Under the pieces are notes generated by a model that worked only from the letters and a program-made list of their open reading frames with translations, ran no database searches and was not told the DNA's origin. Shown piece after piece: positions 45,563 through 55,475 of a stretch of DNA of 64,000 nt. The translations under genes and the position numbers were made by a program. Each line of letters opens with the position of its first letter. The stretch's first letter is position 1. The DNA is from Nigrospora sphaerica (taxonomy: Eukaryota; Ascomycota; Sordariomycetes; Amphisphaeriales; Apiosporaceae), in the NCBI GenBank assembly GCA_018287875.1, contig JAGVVL010000015.1:3782001-3846000 (forward strand), written 5' to 3'.

Positions 45563-45908
45563 TGTTACAGGTTGGGACCTGGGAGATAGGCTCAGGCGCA
45601 CCTGGCCTGAGCGTCTCACGAACCCCTCATATGTGGCTCCGAGTAGGTCTCTCCATTCGAACGCCAGGCTAGTGGTCAAGACCTAGGAGGGGGGGAGCTG
45701 AGCAAGCGATCCGAACGTTCCGATCCGAACGTTCCGATCCGAACGTTCCGGTCCGAACGTTCCTATCCGAACGTTCCGGTCCAGTCTCGCAAGATTTAAC
45801 GAGACGCTGCGCCCGGCCTCCTGAAGACGGTTCTCTTCTCTCTTTCCCATCTAGAAAATAAACAGCATTTGGCCCCTTCGATAGTGCTTCAAGGCTCAGC
45901 CTCTCACA
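45563..45908. repeat. 346-bp solo LTR with tandem palindromes
   Basis: Starts TGTTACAGG and ends CCTCTCACA (TG...CA). It interrupts the pogo transposase. Flanks are not a 5-bp duplication; instead pogo sequence 45314-45560 is repeated after it at 45912-46158. It contains the 14-bp tandem array at 45708-45777. Confidence 0.7.
45708..45777. repeat. Five tandem 14-bp units with a GAACGTTC palindrome
   Basis: Units are GATCCGAACGTTCC (three times), GGTCCGAACGTTCC and TATCCGAACGTTCC. Each contains the 8-bp palindrome GAACGTTC, which also fits the GAAnnTTC core of heat-shock elements. Confidence 0.92.
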
Positions 45909-45911
45909 CTC

Positions 45912-46158
45912 AGTCGGAATTTAGTTCAAAATGCACACCAAACAACACCTAGCACGACAGAATCGAAGCAATCCCACTTAAACAGAGTCTTCTCAACACC
46001 TAAAAAGAGATCCGGTACCTCTATAGTGGTTTGGTCTACTCCAAAGAAGACGTCGGACTTCAAGGACCAAGTACAGCTTTCGAACCAGCTAGCGGAACAC
46101 TCAACCACTCAACGGCTACTTTTCCGGAAGATTCAAAAGGCCTTTGATGAGAAAAATG
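45912..46158 (+). repeat. Direct duplication of pogo 45314-45560
   Basis: About 247 bp of the transposase 3' part occurs twice, on either side of the solo LTR, with about ten differences (for example AATGGAGTTTTCTTAAC versus AACAGAGTCTTCTCAAC). The differences mean the second copy came from a different pogo copy rather than from a recent tandem duplication. Confidence 0.8.
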
Positions 46159-46489
46159 TCCAATTGGCTACTGCTCAAAGGCAGATTCAGGCTCTCGAAG
46201 CTAGAATTGAGACTATTAGACCAAGGAAGAGAAAGAAGGTGGATTTGAGCCCTAATTCGAAGTTCGCAAACATCGAAGACATCCACCAGGCTCAGTTAGT
46301 GGCTGGGGAGGCTAAAAGTAGTCTAGATGAAGAGAGCGATAGCGAAAGCCTAAGTGAGGCTGGTTCTTGTATCATGGTTATTATCAATTAAGAATATATA
46401 GTCGGTTGAAGTAATAAGATTGATTTTAATACGGTCAAGCTAAGGGTGGCCAAAAGTGGGGGGTGGCCAAATGGGGGTCACCTAACTTA

Positions 46490-47540
46490 ACTCGTGCTAT
46501 ACTTACTGTATATTGGTAAGCTAGTGCTGAGATCTCTGATTTCTACCGCAAAAGAGATACAGCCATCCGCGAAATCAGTGTCCTCTGGTTTACTCTCTTA
46601 TTTCTTATGCACAGAAGGTTTTAGCGCTTCTTGGCATTGACAAAGTACTGAACAAACAAAGTACGTACTCCCTGTAATGTTGTACTTTGAAAGAAACAAC
46701 CCATATCTGGCTCTTACGACAGAAACAGTTCTATGTCCGAATTCTAAAGTGCGCAGGGATGGATTACAGCGCTTTTTGTATAGTGAATTGACAGAAGGCT
46801 ATGAATGGAACGTTTGAGAGGCATAATCTGATATGTATCGAAAAGGTATCAGGTACCGACAATACATGGTCAGCGCCAAGAATGTACTTGGCAGAGCCTG
46901 ACTACAAAATTGAAAGAGCAAACTAGAGGACAATGATTTCGCGGATGGCTGTAAGTAAAAGCTTATGCAATTGATATGAAGAAAGTTCTGAAATATAAAA
47001 CTTTTAGGCCATTTATACGTAGGGGCTTAGCGAGAATTACCCACCGGGTTGGCCATTCCGATCGATTGTTCTAAAATCCAACGAAGTGGCTGGAAGGATG
47101 CGTCTAGGTTAGCTATAGTACAGAAGATGGCACTTACCCAACGCGCTCCTCACTATCGCCAAAGTACTTTTAAGATAAGTAGGTGTGATGCAGTTTCTTT
47201 CCAACTGCTCTGTCAGCATGCCAGCAACGTCCGCCGAAATGAGGACTCCCTGTCTATCGGGGAGTGCGCCGGTGGAACCTACCCAATTGAGTAACAAGAG
47301 GAATCTTTGTCTTTGCAGGTCCCCTCTAAATGCGAGTCATTCAACATCCTAGGTCGTTTCAAGGCGCCTTGCCACCACCAAAATCGTAAGTCAACCATTC
47401 GTACTGTTTTTAAGGTTCAACAACGGTGTTACAAATCGTAGAGTTTCGGTAAGTTAAATATTACCGTGTACTGGCTGGCGAAGTCGGACTCTACAGCCTC
47501 CCCGCGGCGCCGGCTGGAAATCTTCCTAGGTCAATTGACT
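46490..47540. other. No gene recognised
   Basis: Only short ORFs without motifs; no repeat pair found. Confidence 0.4.
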
Positions 47541-48604
47541 GAGGGAGAGCCGATGTAGAGACGCATTCTGCACGAAAGTGTAGCGAGGCGCCATTGCTGC
47601 GTCGCTATGTCGCTGCACCGGAGTTGTGCTGAGACGGTCTGTGATGCGGGATTTTCGGGCGTCGCACGACCGAAATTTTTTCGCCCCCTCCAAACGCAGC
47701 AAGCAGCCTTGAAAATCGACACCGCGCGACGCCGGATCGACGACAAAATAGGCGCGCAGCGAAGGCCCTCGTCTTTATAGAGGGATTTGGGTAAAAAAAA
47801 CCATCCAACGTCGACTCGGTTCTCGAAGCGACGACAGGACACCCTCGGCCCTGCCGAGCTCTGAGACGGCTTACAGTGAACAGCCGCGAGGGCATCGAAC
47901 GAATACCTAAGTGGGCGTGGGTACGGAGTAATGGAAGTTGTTAAGAGCACGGGAACGGAGTCGTTAAGGCAATAGTGGCTACAGCTGGCCGCCTATGTCG
48001 CCCTTCGGGGTGACAGCGCACCGCTCCGGAGACGAACATATAGTGGATCAGGGCAGGTTAGTCGAGGCCTTACGGGGTACTATGCCGGCGTGGTGGTACC
48101 CCTTACCGAAGGCCTACGGCAAGACACGGTCGGCTCGCCGGCAGAGATGGCGGCGAGCAACGGGAAGCCGGTCTAGGGCTCGCCACCCTAGGACACCGGT
48201 GGGCCGTAGCATAGCACGACGACCGCGGGACCGGCAGAAGAACAGGGTAGCCCCTACGTCCCCTACTCGCACTAGGGTCGACTAAAGATGGAACCGGTTC
48301 GAGGACTTGCCGTGGAAGGGGATGAACAGCTGGATTGGGCCAGCCCAGGGACCTGGAGACAAGGATGAGACGGACTGCCTTCGATTGTGCCAAAGGGCAT
48401 CTTCTCTGTCGGAGTGTCGCTGGCGCAGGTGCTATCCTGGGAGGCTGCAGGTCGAGGAGGTCGTGCTATGGCTCGAGAGGACGGATGCGCATGTCGGTGG
48501 TCCTAGAGAGGGATATGCCCTTGCGGGCTGCTTAAGGTGCAAACCTTCTATTCCCCACCTCTTTCTATGGAAAGCGCAGAGAACTAGACCCGGGGGATAG
48601 GGGG
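47541..48604 (+). other. Unit X: GC-rich, hairpin-rich non-coding sequence fused to LINE
   Basis: No credible ORF. From about 47776 to 48579 it matches, inverted, 59084-59893. It contains strong hairpins, for example 48066-48114 (GGCCTT/AAGGCC plus GGGGTAC/GTACCCC); the other copy keeps both stems and differs only in the loop and bulges. It runs directly into LINE ORF1 at about 48605, skipping the first 870 or so bases of the LINE. It is either the 5' untranslated part of the LINE or a separate RNA joined to it. Confidence 0.6.
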
Positions 48605-49072
48605 CCATGCGAGCCTTTCGCTGAAGGAGCGCAGCTTAAGCAATGTTACCGCTGCTATCGATATGGACACATTGCCCGAGTCTGCCGCTATGCACGACGA
48701 TGCGGGCTCTGCTCCTCGACTAAGCACGAGGAAAAAGAATGCCCGGAAACAGAGAACCAGAGCCGATATTGCTGTCCAGCATGCCGAGGACCACACACTG
48801 CGTGGTCTAAGGAGTGTCCAGTCCGCCAGGAGCAGGTCCAGATCGCTAAGGCTGCTTATGCCACGAGACCGAAGGGATTCGCACTGCCCTCACAAGAACC
48901 CCCTAAGCCAACAGCCGAAGACTGGCAGACAGTACAGCCGCGGAAGCGTCGAGCAACCAGCTGCCATACTAGAAGCACTGGCAGAGCCCGCAGCAGAGGC
49001 CACGAAGAGACAGACGACATGGACATCGAAACGCCGGAGTTAACACTGGATAGCATCCACGCTCGACCATGA
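48605..49072 (+). pseudogene. LINE copy B ORF1, C-terminal part
   Basis: Open from the X junction to TGA 49070-49072, without its N-terminus. It encodes three intact zinc knuckles: CYRCYRYGHIARVC, CGLCSSTKHEEKEC and CCPACRGPHTAWSKEC. The stop overlaps the ORF2 start as ATGA at 49069-49072, an arrangement that suggests translation by stop and restart. Confidence 0.8.
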
Positions 49073-51501
49073 CAGCGCTAAGGATCCTACACTGGAACAC
49101 GCAGAAAAGCAAGAAAGCACAGATCCCGGCAGTTGATGCCATCTCCGAAGAGTACGACGTCCTGGCTATCCAAGAGCCCTGGCGAAACCCAAATATGCCG
49201 ACCACCTACTGCCCGAGATCCTCTCCGTACCACCTACTTTACGCGATCGAGGGAGGTAGGGCATGCATCTACATTAATAGGAAGTACACCCCAGCGCAGT
49301 GGACATACGAGGCGCAGCCAGATAAGTGTCGTATCACAATCCGACTACCAGACGGTCCCATAACGGTTATCTGCATATACTCGCCTCCCCCTGGGTCCAC
49401 CAGCAGATCGGACCTGCCAGCTATCGAAGCCCTCTATGCCGAACCCCAGCCAAGACGAACAGTCCTCGTGGGAGACTTTAACGTCCACCACCCTGTTTGG
49501 GGAGGATACAACGTTCGACCCCATAGGGCAGCTAATAAGCTGCTCCAGCTAGCAGAATCCTGGAGACTCCAGCTGATCACACCCCCTGGAACACCGACAT
49601 GGACTCGAAGAGGGTGCATGGACTCCACGATCGACTTAGCGTGGGCCACGGACGATCTCCGAGCTGCCTACGACGGGTACGCCCCATTTGCTGGATCCGA
49701 TCACCTCGCCCAGGTGATACGCGTGGCTGGACCCCATACAGACCGCCAAGACAGGCCACGACACAGCTGGAAAACAGCTGACTATGACCAGGCGAAGGCA
49801 GAAGCGGCACACCTACCACAGCCAGGGCGACTCGAGACACCAGAAGAAATCGATAGCTACACTGAAACGTTAACTAAGGAATTAACTCGGATAGCCGACT
49901 TAGTAGCCCCCCTCCGCTACTCTAAAAGGAGAGGCAAAGCCTGGTGGAACCGCGAGACAGAAGAAGCTATAGAGAAGGAGCGAAGAGCCCAGCGGATATG
50001 GCTTTCCGACAGGACGGACGTAGCTTGGCGAGCCCTCCGGCAGTCAACTCTCTTAAAGAAGAAAGCAATCCGAGAAGCCAAGACGGCGTCCTGGAGACAT
50101 ATTCTCCACGAGGCCTCTAGCCAGCCAGCTGGCGTCTGGAATATTGCGAGATGGGCAAGAACGGAAGGAGCAGCACCGCCGTTACCCCCGGCAGTCCCTA
50201 CACTCTACACACCGCGTGGCGAAGCAACGACCCATAAGGAGAAAACAGAGGCCTTCCGAGAGAGGTTCTATCCCCTCCCTAAGGCTACGTACACCGGCTT
50301 CCGAACAACGAACCGGCTTGCAGCGCCTCTCGATATGGACAGCAAGGTGACAGCAGAACAAGTCCAAGACGTCCTTACTAAGGCAGGCCAGTGGAAGGCA
50401 CCTGGACCAGACCAGCTTCCGAACGGATTCCTTAAACGCTTAGGAAAGCCCCTCTTCCAGGCCTTGGCCTCCCTAGCGGAAGCGTGCTGGCATATAGGAT
50501 ACTATCCAAGAGCGTTCCGGAAAGCAGTCACCGTTATCCTCCGGAAGCCAGGAAAGCAGCCAAACGAGTACCACCAAGCCGGCGGATGGAGACCTATCGC
50601 GCTGCTTAACACTATAGGGAAAGCGATCGAGAGCCTACTAGCGCAACGGCTAGCTAGCTTTGCCGAAGAGAATGGACTGCTCCCGGACGAACAGATGGGC
50701 AACTGGAAAGGCCGCTCTACGGAAACGGCCTTACGGTTGCTAACGGACCTAGTCCGCACAGCCTGGAAACATGGAGGTGCAGCAACCCTCCTATCGCTGG
50801 ATATCTCAGGCGCTTTCGACTCCGTCGACCATGGAAGGCTCCTCGCTAACCTACGAGCGCTGAGGGTCCCTATATGGACTATCAGCTGGATCCGAAGCTT
50901 CTTATCTAACCGGTCCACCACGCTATTCTTCGACGGCCAGGAATCGGACGAGATCCCAGTCCCGGCAGGCGTCCCGCAGGGCTCACCCTTATCGCCTATC
51001 CTCTTCTGCCTCTATACAGCCGGTCTCTATAAGGCTCTCCGCGCCGTCCCAGGGATAGCTACTATAGCCTTCGCAGACGACACGAACCTCGTGGGCTTCG
51101 GTTTAGACCCCGAGCAGACCTGCGAGCGGCTAGAAGCCGCTCACAGGATCTGTAAGGAATGGGCAATCAGCCACGGCATGACCTTCGCAGTACAGAAATA
51201 TCACCTAGTCCACTTTTCTCGAAGACGGAAAGGTCCGGACACAAAGATAGCCTTAGAAGGCCACGAAATCGAACCAGAAGACTCCTGCCGCGTCCTTGGC
51301 ATCCAGGTGGATAGACGTCTCCGCTGGGACGTCCACATCCAGTCGATATCGAAGAAGATGGCGACGCAGGTTTACGCTCTAAACCGGATAGCCGGCTCGA
51401 CGTGGGGCGCATCTCTCCAACGAGCCCGCCAAGTCTATACAGCCGTCGTACGGTCTGCGATAGGCTATGGAGCTTCAGAGTGGCACCGCCAGATCTCGAA
51501 A

Positions 51502-51713
51502 TGTCGCGCTAAGGCGACCCCTGAAGTAGAGATTCAGGGTCTACAGGTCACCTGACCTCACCAATCAGCGACTAGAGGGCTTGCAAGGGGTGCCCTCCAC
51601 TCTCTCTAACTGTATTTAACCAGGTCTTCAGTCCGGGTCTCACTTAGAAGGCTCGGGGGCGAATTCTACATTCCTTATCTGACCTATACCTCCGATCTCC
51701 TGCAAGCGTGACA
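51502..51713 (+). repeat. Copia 5' LTR
   Basis: 212 bp, TGTCGCGCT to GCGTGACA, no difference seen from the 3' LTR. Confidence 0.95.
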
Positions 51714-51736
51714 GGTTATGAGCCCGGAGCGCTGCT
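51714..51736 (+). promoter_or_regulatory. Copia primer-binding site (initiator tRNA-Met half)
   Basis: GGTTATGAGCCCGG directly after the LTR is complementary to the anticodon arm GGGCTCATAACC of initiator tRNA-Met. GAGCGC, just beyond, can extend the pairing toward the D-arm. Confidence 0.8.
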
Positions 51737-51772
51737 GCAAAGCTGCACTCTATCACGTACACAGGACGGTCT

Positions 51773-51797
51773 TTCTCTCTCTCTCTCTCTCTCTCTT
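51773..51797 (+). repeat. (TC)n microsatellite in the copia leader
   Basis: About 12 TC units, 33 bp before the gag start codon. Confidence 0.9.
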
Positions 51798-51829
51798 ATC
51801 CCAGTCATTCTCTCTCGAAACTTATCAGG

Positions 51830-52990
51830 ATGCAGTCCGAGGACTCGATCCCGTCAGACACCAAGCTGAAGGACCGGAACTCCTTTCCAGCTTGGTATAC
51901 TGCCCTCAAATTCCATGCTACCAACCGTGAGATCTGGCACCTCATCGACCCTGAAGGTCCAGACCAAACGAGACCGAACCTCAGCTCGCAAGTCCCAACG
52001 CGAGAATCGGCCCGTCGCACTCTCCAAGCAGTCCAAGCTGGACAGACCACGGAGGCCGGTCATACTACGCGAGCGCAAGCGACGATCTCCGAGGAAGCCA
52101 TCTCCAGAGAACTCGAGCAAGCCAGATACGAGCATCGCCAACACGAGGCACGAAGCCAGGTTCTCGCCGGACGCTACGCGAAGATCTGGGACTGGATCAG
52201 TAGCACGGTCACTCCTACTATTCTCCAGTCAGCCCAGGCTGAGATGGTTCTCCAGGAGAAGAACACTGCTCAAGACCTCGTTCGAATCCTTCGAAGACGC
52301 TACAAGCCAACGGACTCAGCTGTCGAGACTCAGGTCCGAAGGGACTATCAGGTGGTTCTTCAAGAAGGCAGAAAAGGCAGCGTCTCTCCCACCGCGTGGT
52401 ACGACCGCTGGTACAAGGCCTATCTCCAAGGGAAGATCTTCAAGATCCCGGAGGTCCAGGGAGACCTTGCTGTCATTGAGTTCCTTAACACTATCAAGGC
52501 AAAGATCTCTCCGACCTGGGCATCCCAGCAGCTGAGCGCTGTCGAATTTCGACAGGCTATGGACGAGACTCTGCCTACTCTGGAGCAGATAGGCATGGTG
52601 TTCTCGATTGCACTGAGCAACGAGGAAAACCAAAGTCCGGGGACCAAAGGAACCCCAGAATCTTCGCAACCATCGATAAGGATTCCCAGGGGAACGCCAA
52701 GGCCGACGCTTCCGGAAGAAACAAGGATCGACACCAGTGCCCCTGTCTACCCACGCTGGACCGAAAGCATAAATGGACTCCAGAGGCATGCGAAACTCTA
52801 AAACGAGCGCTAAAACACCAGCCAGACCCGACGTTCTCCGAACAGATCCAGGAAAAGATCAGAAACAGGCTTACGTCAAATAACAGGTGGCGATCACTTA
52901 GGGAGAAGCTTCAGGGGAGGGGCTCCTCACCAACGATAGCTCAGCCTACCCCGGATCCCTCTCAGCTGCTCTTATCGACCCTGGTCTTTT
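51830..52990 (+). pseudogene. Copia gag
   Basis: Starts MQSEDSIPSDTKLKDRNSFP with the Gag motif SFPAWYTALKFHATNREIW and a long helical capsid part. The frame shifts near 52620-52660. In the first frame it ends at 52799-52801. The other frame continues as IFATIDKD, then a CPCLPTLDRKHKWTPEAC knuckle-like segment common in fungal copia Gag. A single-base indel explains this; a programmed shift site was looked for and not found. Confidence 0.75.
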
Positions 52991-53027
52991 CGAACTGCCG
53001 GTCTCGAACCAAGGCATCTACGCAGCC

Positions 53028-53355
53028 ATGGCGTCACGCCATCCGCTCGCAGACTCCACACTCCTAGACAACTGCGGCTCTCGGCACCTAGTTAACTCCA
53101 AGTCTCTCCTGATCAGCGGCTCCTTTGCCCCCTGCGTTAATGGGGAGACTATTGAGGCAGGCACCACCTCGTTCCCGATCTCCGGCACTGGGAGGCGACT
53201 GCTTAAGGGGTTCTCCATGGATCCAGAGGCAAGAACACCGAGGACCTTATGCTCACCAACGTCGTCGTGGTTGAAGGCTTCCATGTCAACATCATCTCAG
53301 AGGCCGCTCTCCGAGCTAATGGCGTCTGGTACTGTGGTCTCGACTGCACTCTCCG
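53028..53355 (+). pseudogene. Copia protease region
   Basis: Contains STLLDNCGSRHLVNSKSLL, the place of the aspartic protease motif (D-[ST]-G-x-x-x-H in most copia elements; here DNCGSRH). After a frameshift near 53225 the frame continues as LMLTNVVVVEGFHVNIIS, the usual flap-side segment. A second shift near 53360 leads into the integrase N-terminus. Confidence 0.65.
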
Positions 53356-55454
53356 TTGGGGAAGATGGACCAGAACAAGGTAGTGGCCGACCTCCAGCGC
53401 CGCCATAACCTAGTGTTCCTTGAATACAAGTCTGTTTCCATCTACCACCAGTCTCGCAGCATAGCATCAGTGAGCTTCGCAAGCATTGTTCTCGCCCCAG
53501 TCATCACCACAGAAAGAGTGCGCAGAGCCTGGAAGAAATCGAGAGACTACCTTAAGCCACGGCAAGACGAGGAACACCTCTGGCATCTCCGTTCAGGTCA
53601 CCTTGGTCCGGAGAACCTCAGAGCTCTAGTGCAGAACGCTCATAACGTGGAAATCCAAGGCACGAAGAGAATCGACTGCGAACAGTGTGCTATTACACAC
53701 GCCACGAGACAGGTCTGGAGAGGAGCTTCCGATCAGAGATCTCCACGTCCTTTTGGAGGATCTCTTGGGACCTCTTCGACTTTCCTCCAGCGCACGACAG
53801 ATCCAACTGGCTCCTTGTGATCAAGGATGAGTACAGTGGCAAGCTCTTCGCCTTCCCATTAAGAGACAAGACACAAGACACGGTCTTCACTGCCCTCCAG
53901 AGGTTCGAAACCTGGGTCCGCAGGAAATGGAGACTCAATGTCACCACGATCCGCTCGGATAACGACACCTCAGTGATCTCTAGGCATGGGGAGACAGTCT
54001 ACACTCTGTGGGCTAAAGACGAAGGCATCGACCTCGAGCTAGCTCCACCACAGACCTCAGAGTCAAACGGTGGAAGCGAGAGAGCAGGGCAAGAGATTAT
54101 TAATCGAGCCCTAAAAATGAGGCTTGGTGCGAACCTCCCAGAGAATCTCTGGCCAGAGGTCACCAAAGCGGCAGCATGGCTGCATGGGATGAGCCCAGCA
54201 AAAGCCCACGGGTTTAAGAGCCCCAATGAGAGATTGGATACATGGTTCACCCAGTACTTTCGATGGTACGCTCCAGAGACCACTAAGGCCCTTACCGTGG
54301 ATCTCCGCCCTGACTGGGGAGGAATCTTCGCGTATGGCTGCAGAGCGTACCCCCTCGATCAAGACAGGGCACTGGGAAGAAAGAAGAGAGCTTTCAAGGT
54401 CAGACCAAGAGCGCATCTAGGCTATCTAGTCGGTTACGTTGCCAGTAGGCTCTACCGTATCTGGATACCTGCTCTTAAAAGAGTCATCACCACACGTGAC
54501 GTGCAGTTCAACGAACGCATGTTCTACACACCTCAAGACGAAGGATCTCTACCCCTTGAGATTGCAGAACCCCTTGCTAGGAGCATCTCAACATGGGAAG
54601 AAGATGAAATAGAGACCACTTTCGTGTTGAACATGCTGGACGTGTGGGATACAGGGGATCAAAGCACGACTCCGCGCCAGATGGAGGGTGAGGAAGCCGA
54701 CGAGACCGAGGGTGGCCAACCTTGGTCTTCAACGCCACCTCACGAGCCCTCATCTGAGCAAAGAAGAGATCCTTGCCCCCCCCTTACACCGAGGGTGACA
54801 CCGCAACCCCTAGAAACTGGCAGTCATGACGCCACTTCTGTGGGGGGTGAGGAAGCTCTGGATGAGAGCACCTCACAAGATCCAGAGAAGCAGCCTCAAC
54901 ATGAGGAGCTTCGTACAGCCAGCGAGCGGCCTCAACAGGAGGAGCTGCTGGATGCCAGTGAGCGGCCTCAGTACGAGGAGCTTCGACACAGAACTGGCGA
55001 CACACCAGGGGAGATCACTTCTCTGCCTGACCCGGGACAGTCCACTCTGTCCGACACACCAGGGGAGACCACGTCTCTGCCTGACCTGGGAAAGATCACC
55101 TCTGTTCCCGACACACTAGGGGAGAACACCACTCTGCCTGACACTCCAGGAGAGATCGCTACTCTGCCTGACCACCCAGGGGAGGTCGCTACTCCACCTG
55201 AACATCCAGTCTCTCCGGAAGATGACTGGGAAGTCCGGAGTTCCATAGTGGTTAACACCCAGGAACTGGAACCAACCACGAGCCTAGAAGGTCAAGAGAC
55301 CGGCTTAGGAGCCTCTGTTTCCGAGCAAGCTCCAACAGAAACCAGACAACCGAGACGCAGCCAGAGGATCAGAGACCGCCACGGTCACTCCTTAAGGAAC
55401 TTCGCAGTCTCACAGCTTCACCAGGAAGACCCCCAGTTCAACCGATACAGCTAG
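53356..55454 (+). pseudogene. Copia integrase and linker
   Basis: 53356-53700 encodes the HHCC zinc domain (HLWHLRSGHLGPENLR, CEQCAITHATR). A frameshift near 53700 leads to 53685-55454, with the first Asp in SWDLFDF, the second in TIRSDNDTS and the Glu in SNGGSERAGQE, then the GKF-like C-terminal part. A Pro/Glu/Thr-rich linker of about 200 residues with imperfect DTPGE-T-LPD repeats (54990-55210) follows. The frame ends in TAG 55452-55454; the next 21 bp in the same frame lead to the RT ORF. Confidence 0.8.
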
Positions 55455-55475
55455 GAGAGCTTCCTCGCATTCTTT

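Larger units (their letters stand above)
43656..46391 (+). pseudogene. Fot1/pogo transposase, split by two insertions
   Basis: Starts MKQYSEEDLQQALQAI with a psq-type HTH (IKRAAIEHGIPRSTLQNRI). The frame is cut at 43878 by the miniature LTR element and resumes exactly in phase at 44406 as GLPPSHAQVKEF, followed by a CENP-B-like DNA-binding part and a DDD catalytic core: NMDEAG near 44657, VMDGHGSH near 44998 and HVLQPLDLAVFSSLK near 45100. The C-terminal zipper and basic patch (LLFRKIQKAFDEKN, RPRKRKKVD) are complete only after the second insertion, ending at 46391. Apart from the insertions the coding sequence has no stop, so it was intact when hit. Confidence 0.85.
43505..46487 (+). mobile_element. 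Fot1/pogo DNA transposon with nested insertions
   Basis: Inverted ends AGTTCAAGTACCCACTTTCG...(left) and, in reverse complement, AGTTAGGTGACCCCCATTTGG (right), each with two CCCCCCACTTT-type subterminal repeats. TA target duplication at 43503-43504 and 46488-46489. The element carries a transposase gene interrupted by a 522-bp miniature LTR element (43879-44400) and by a 346-bp solo LTR with a duplicated tail (45563-46158). Without these it would be about 1.9 kb, normal for Fot1-like elements. Confidence 0.85.

Noticed and set aside
45708..45777. CRISPR-like array
   Set aside because: Units are contiguous 14-mers without spacers, in a eukaryotic LTR.
52600..52680. Programmed frameshift site in copia gag
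   Set aside because: No slippery heptamer or rare-codon pause is evident at the shift, and several other unprogrammed shifts occur downstream.
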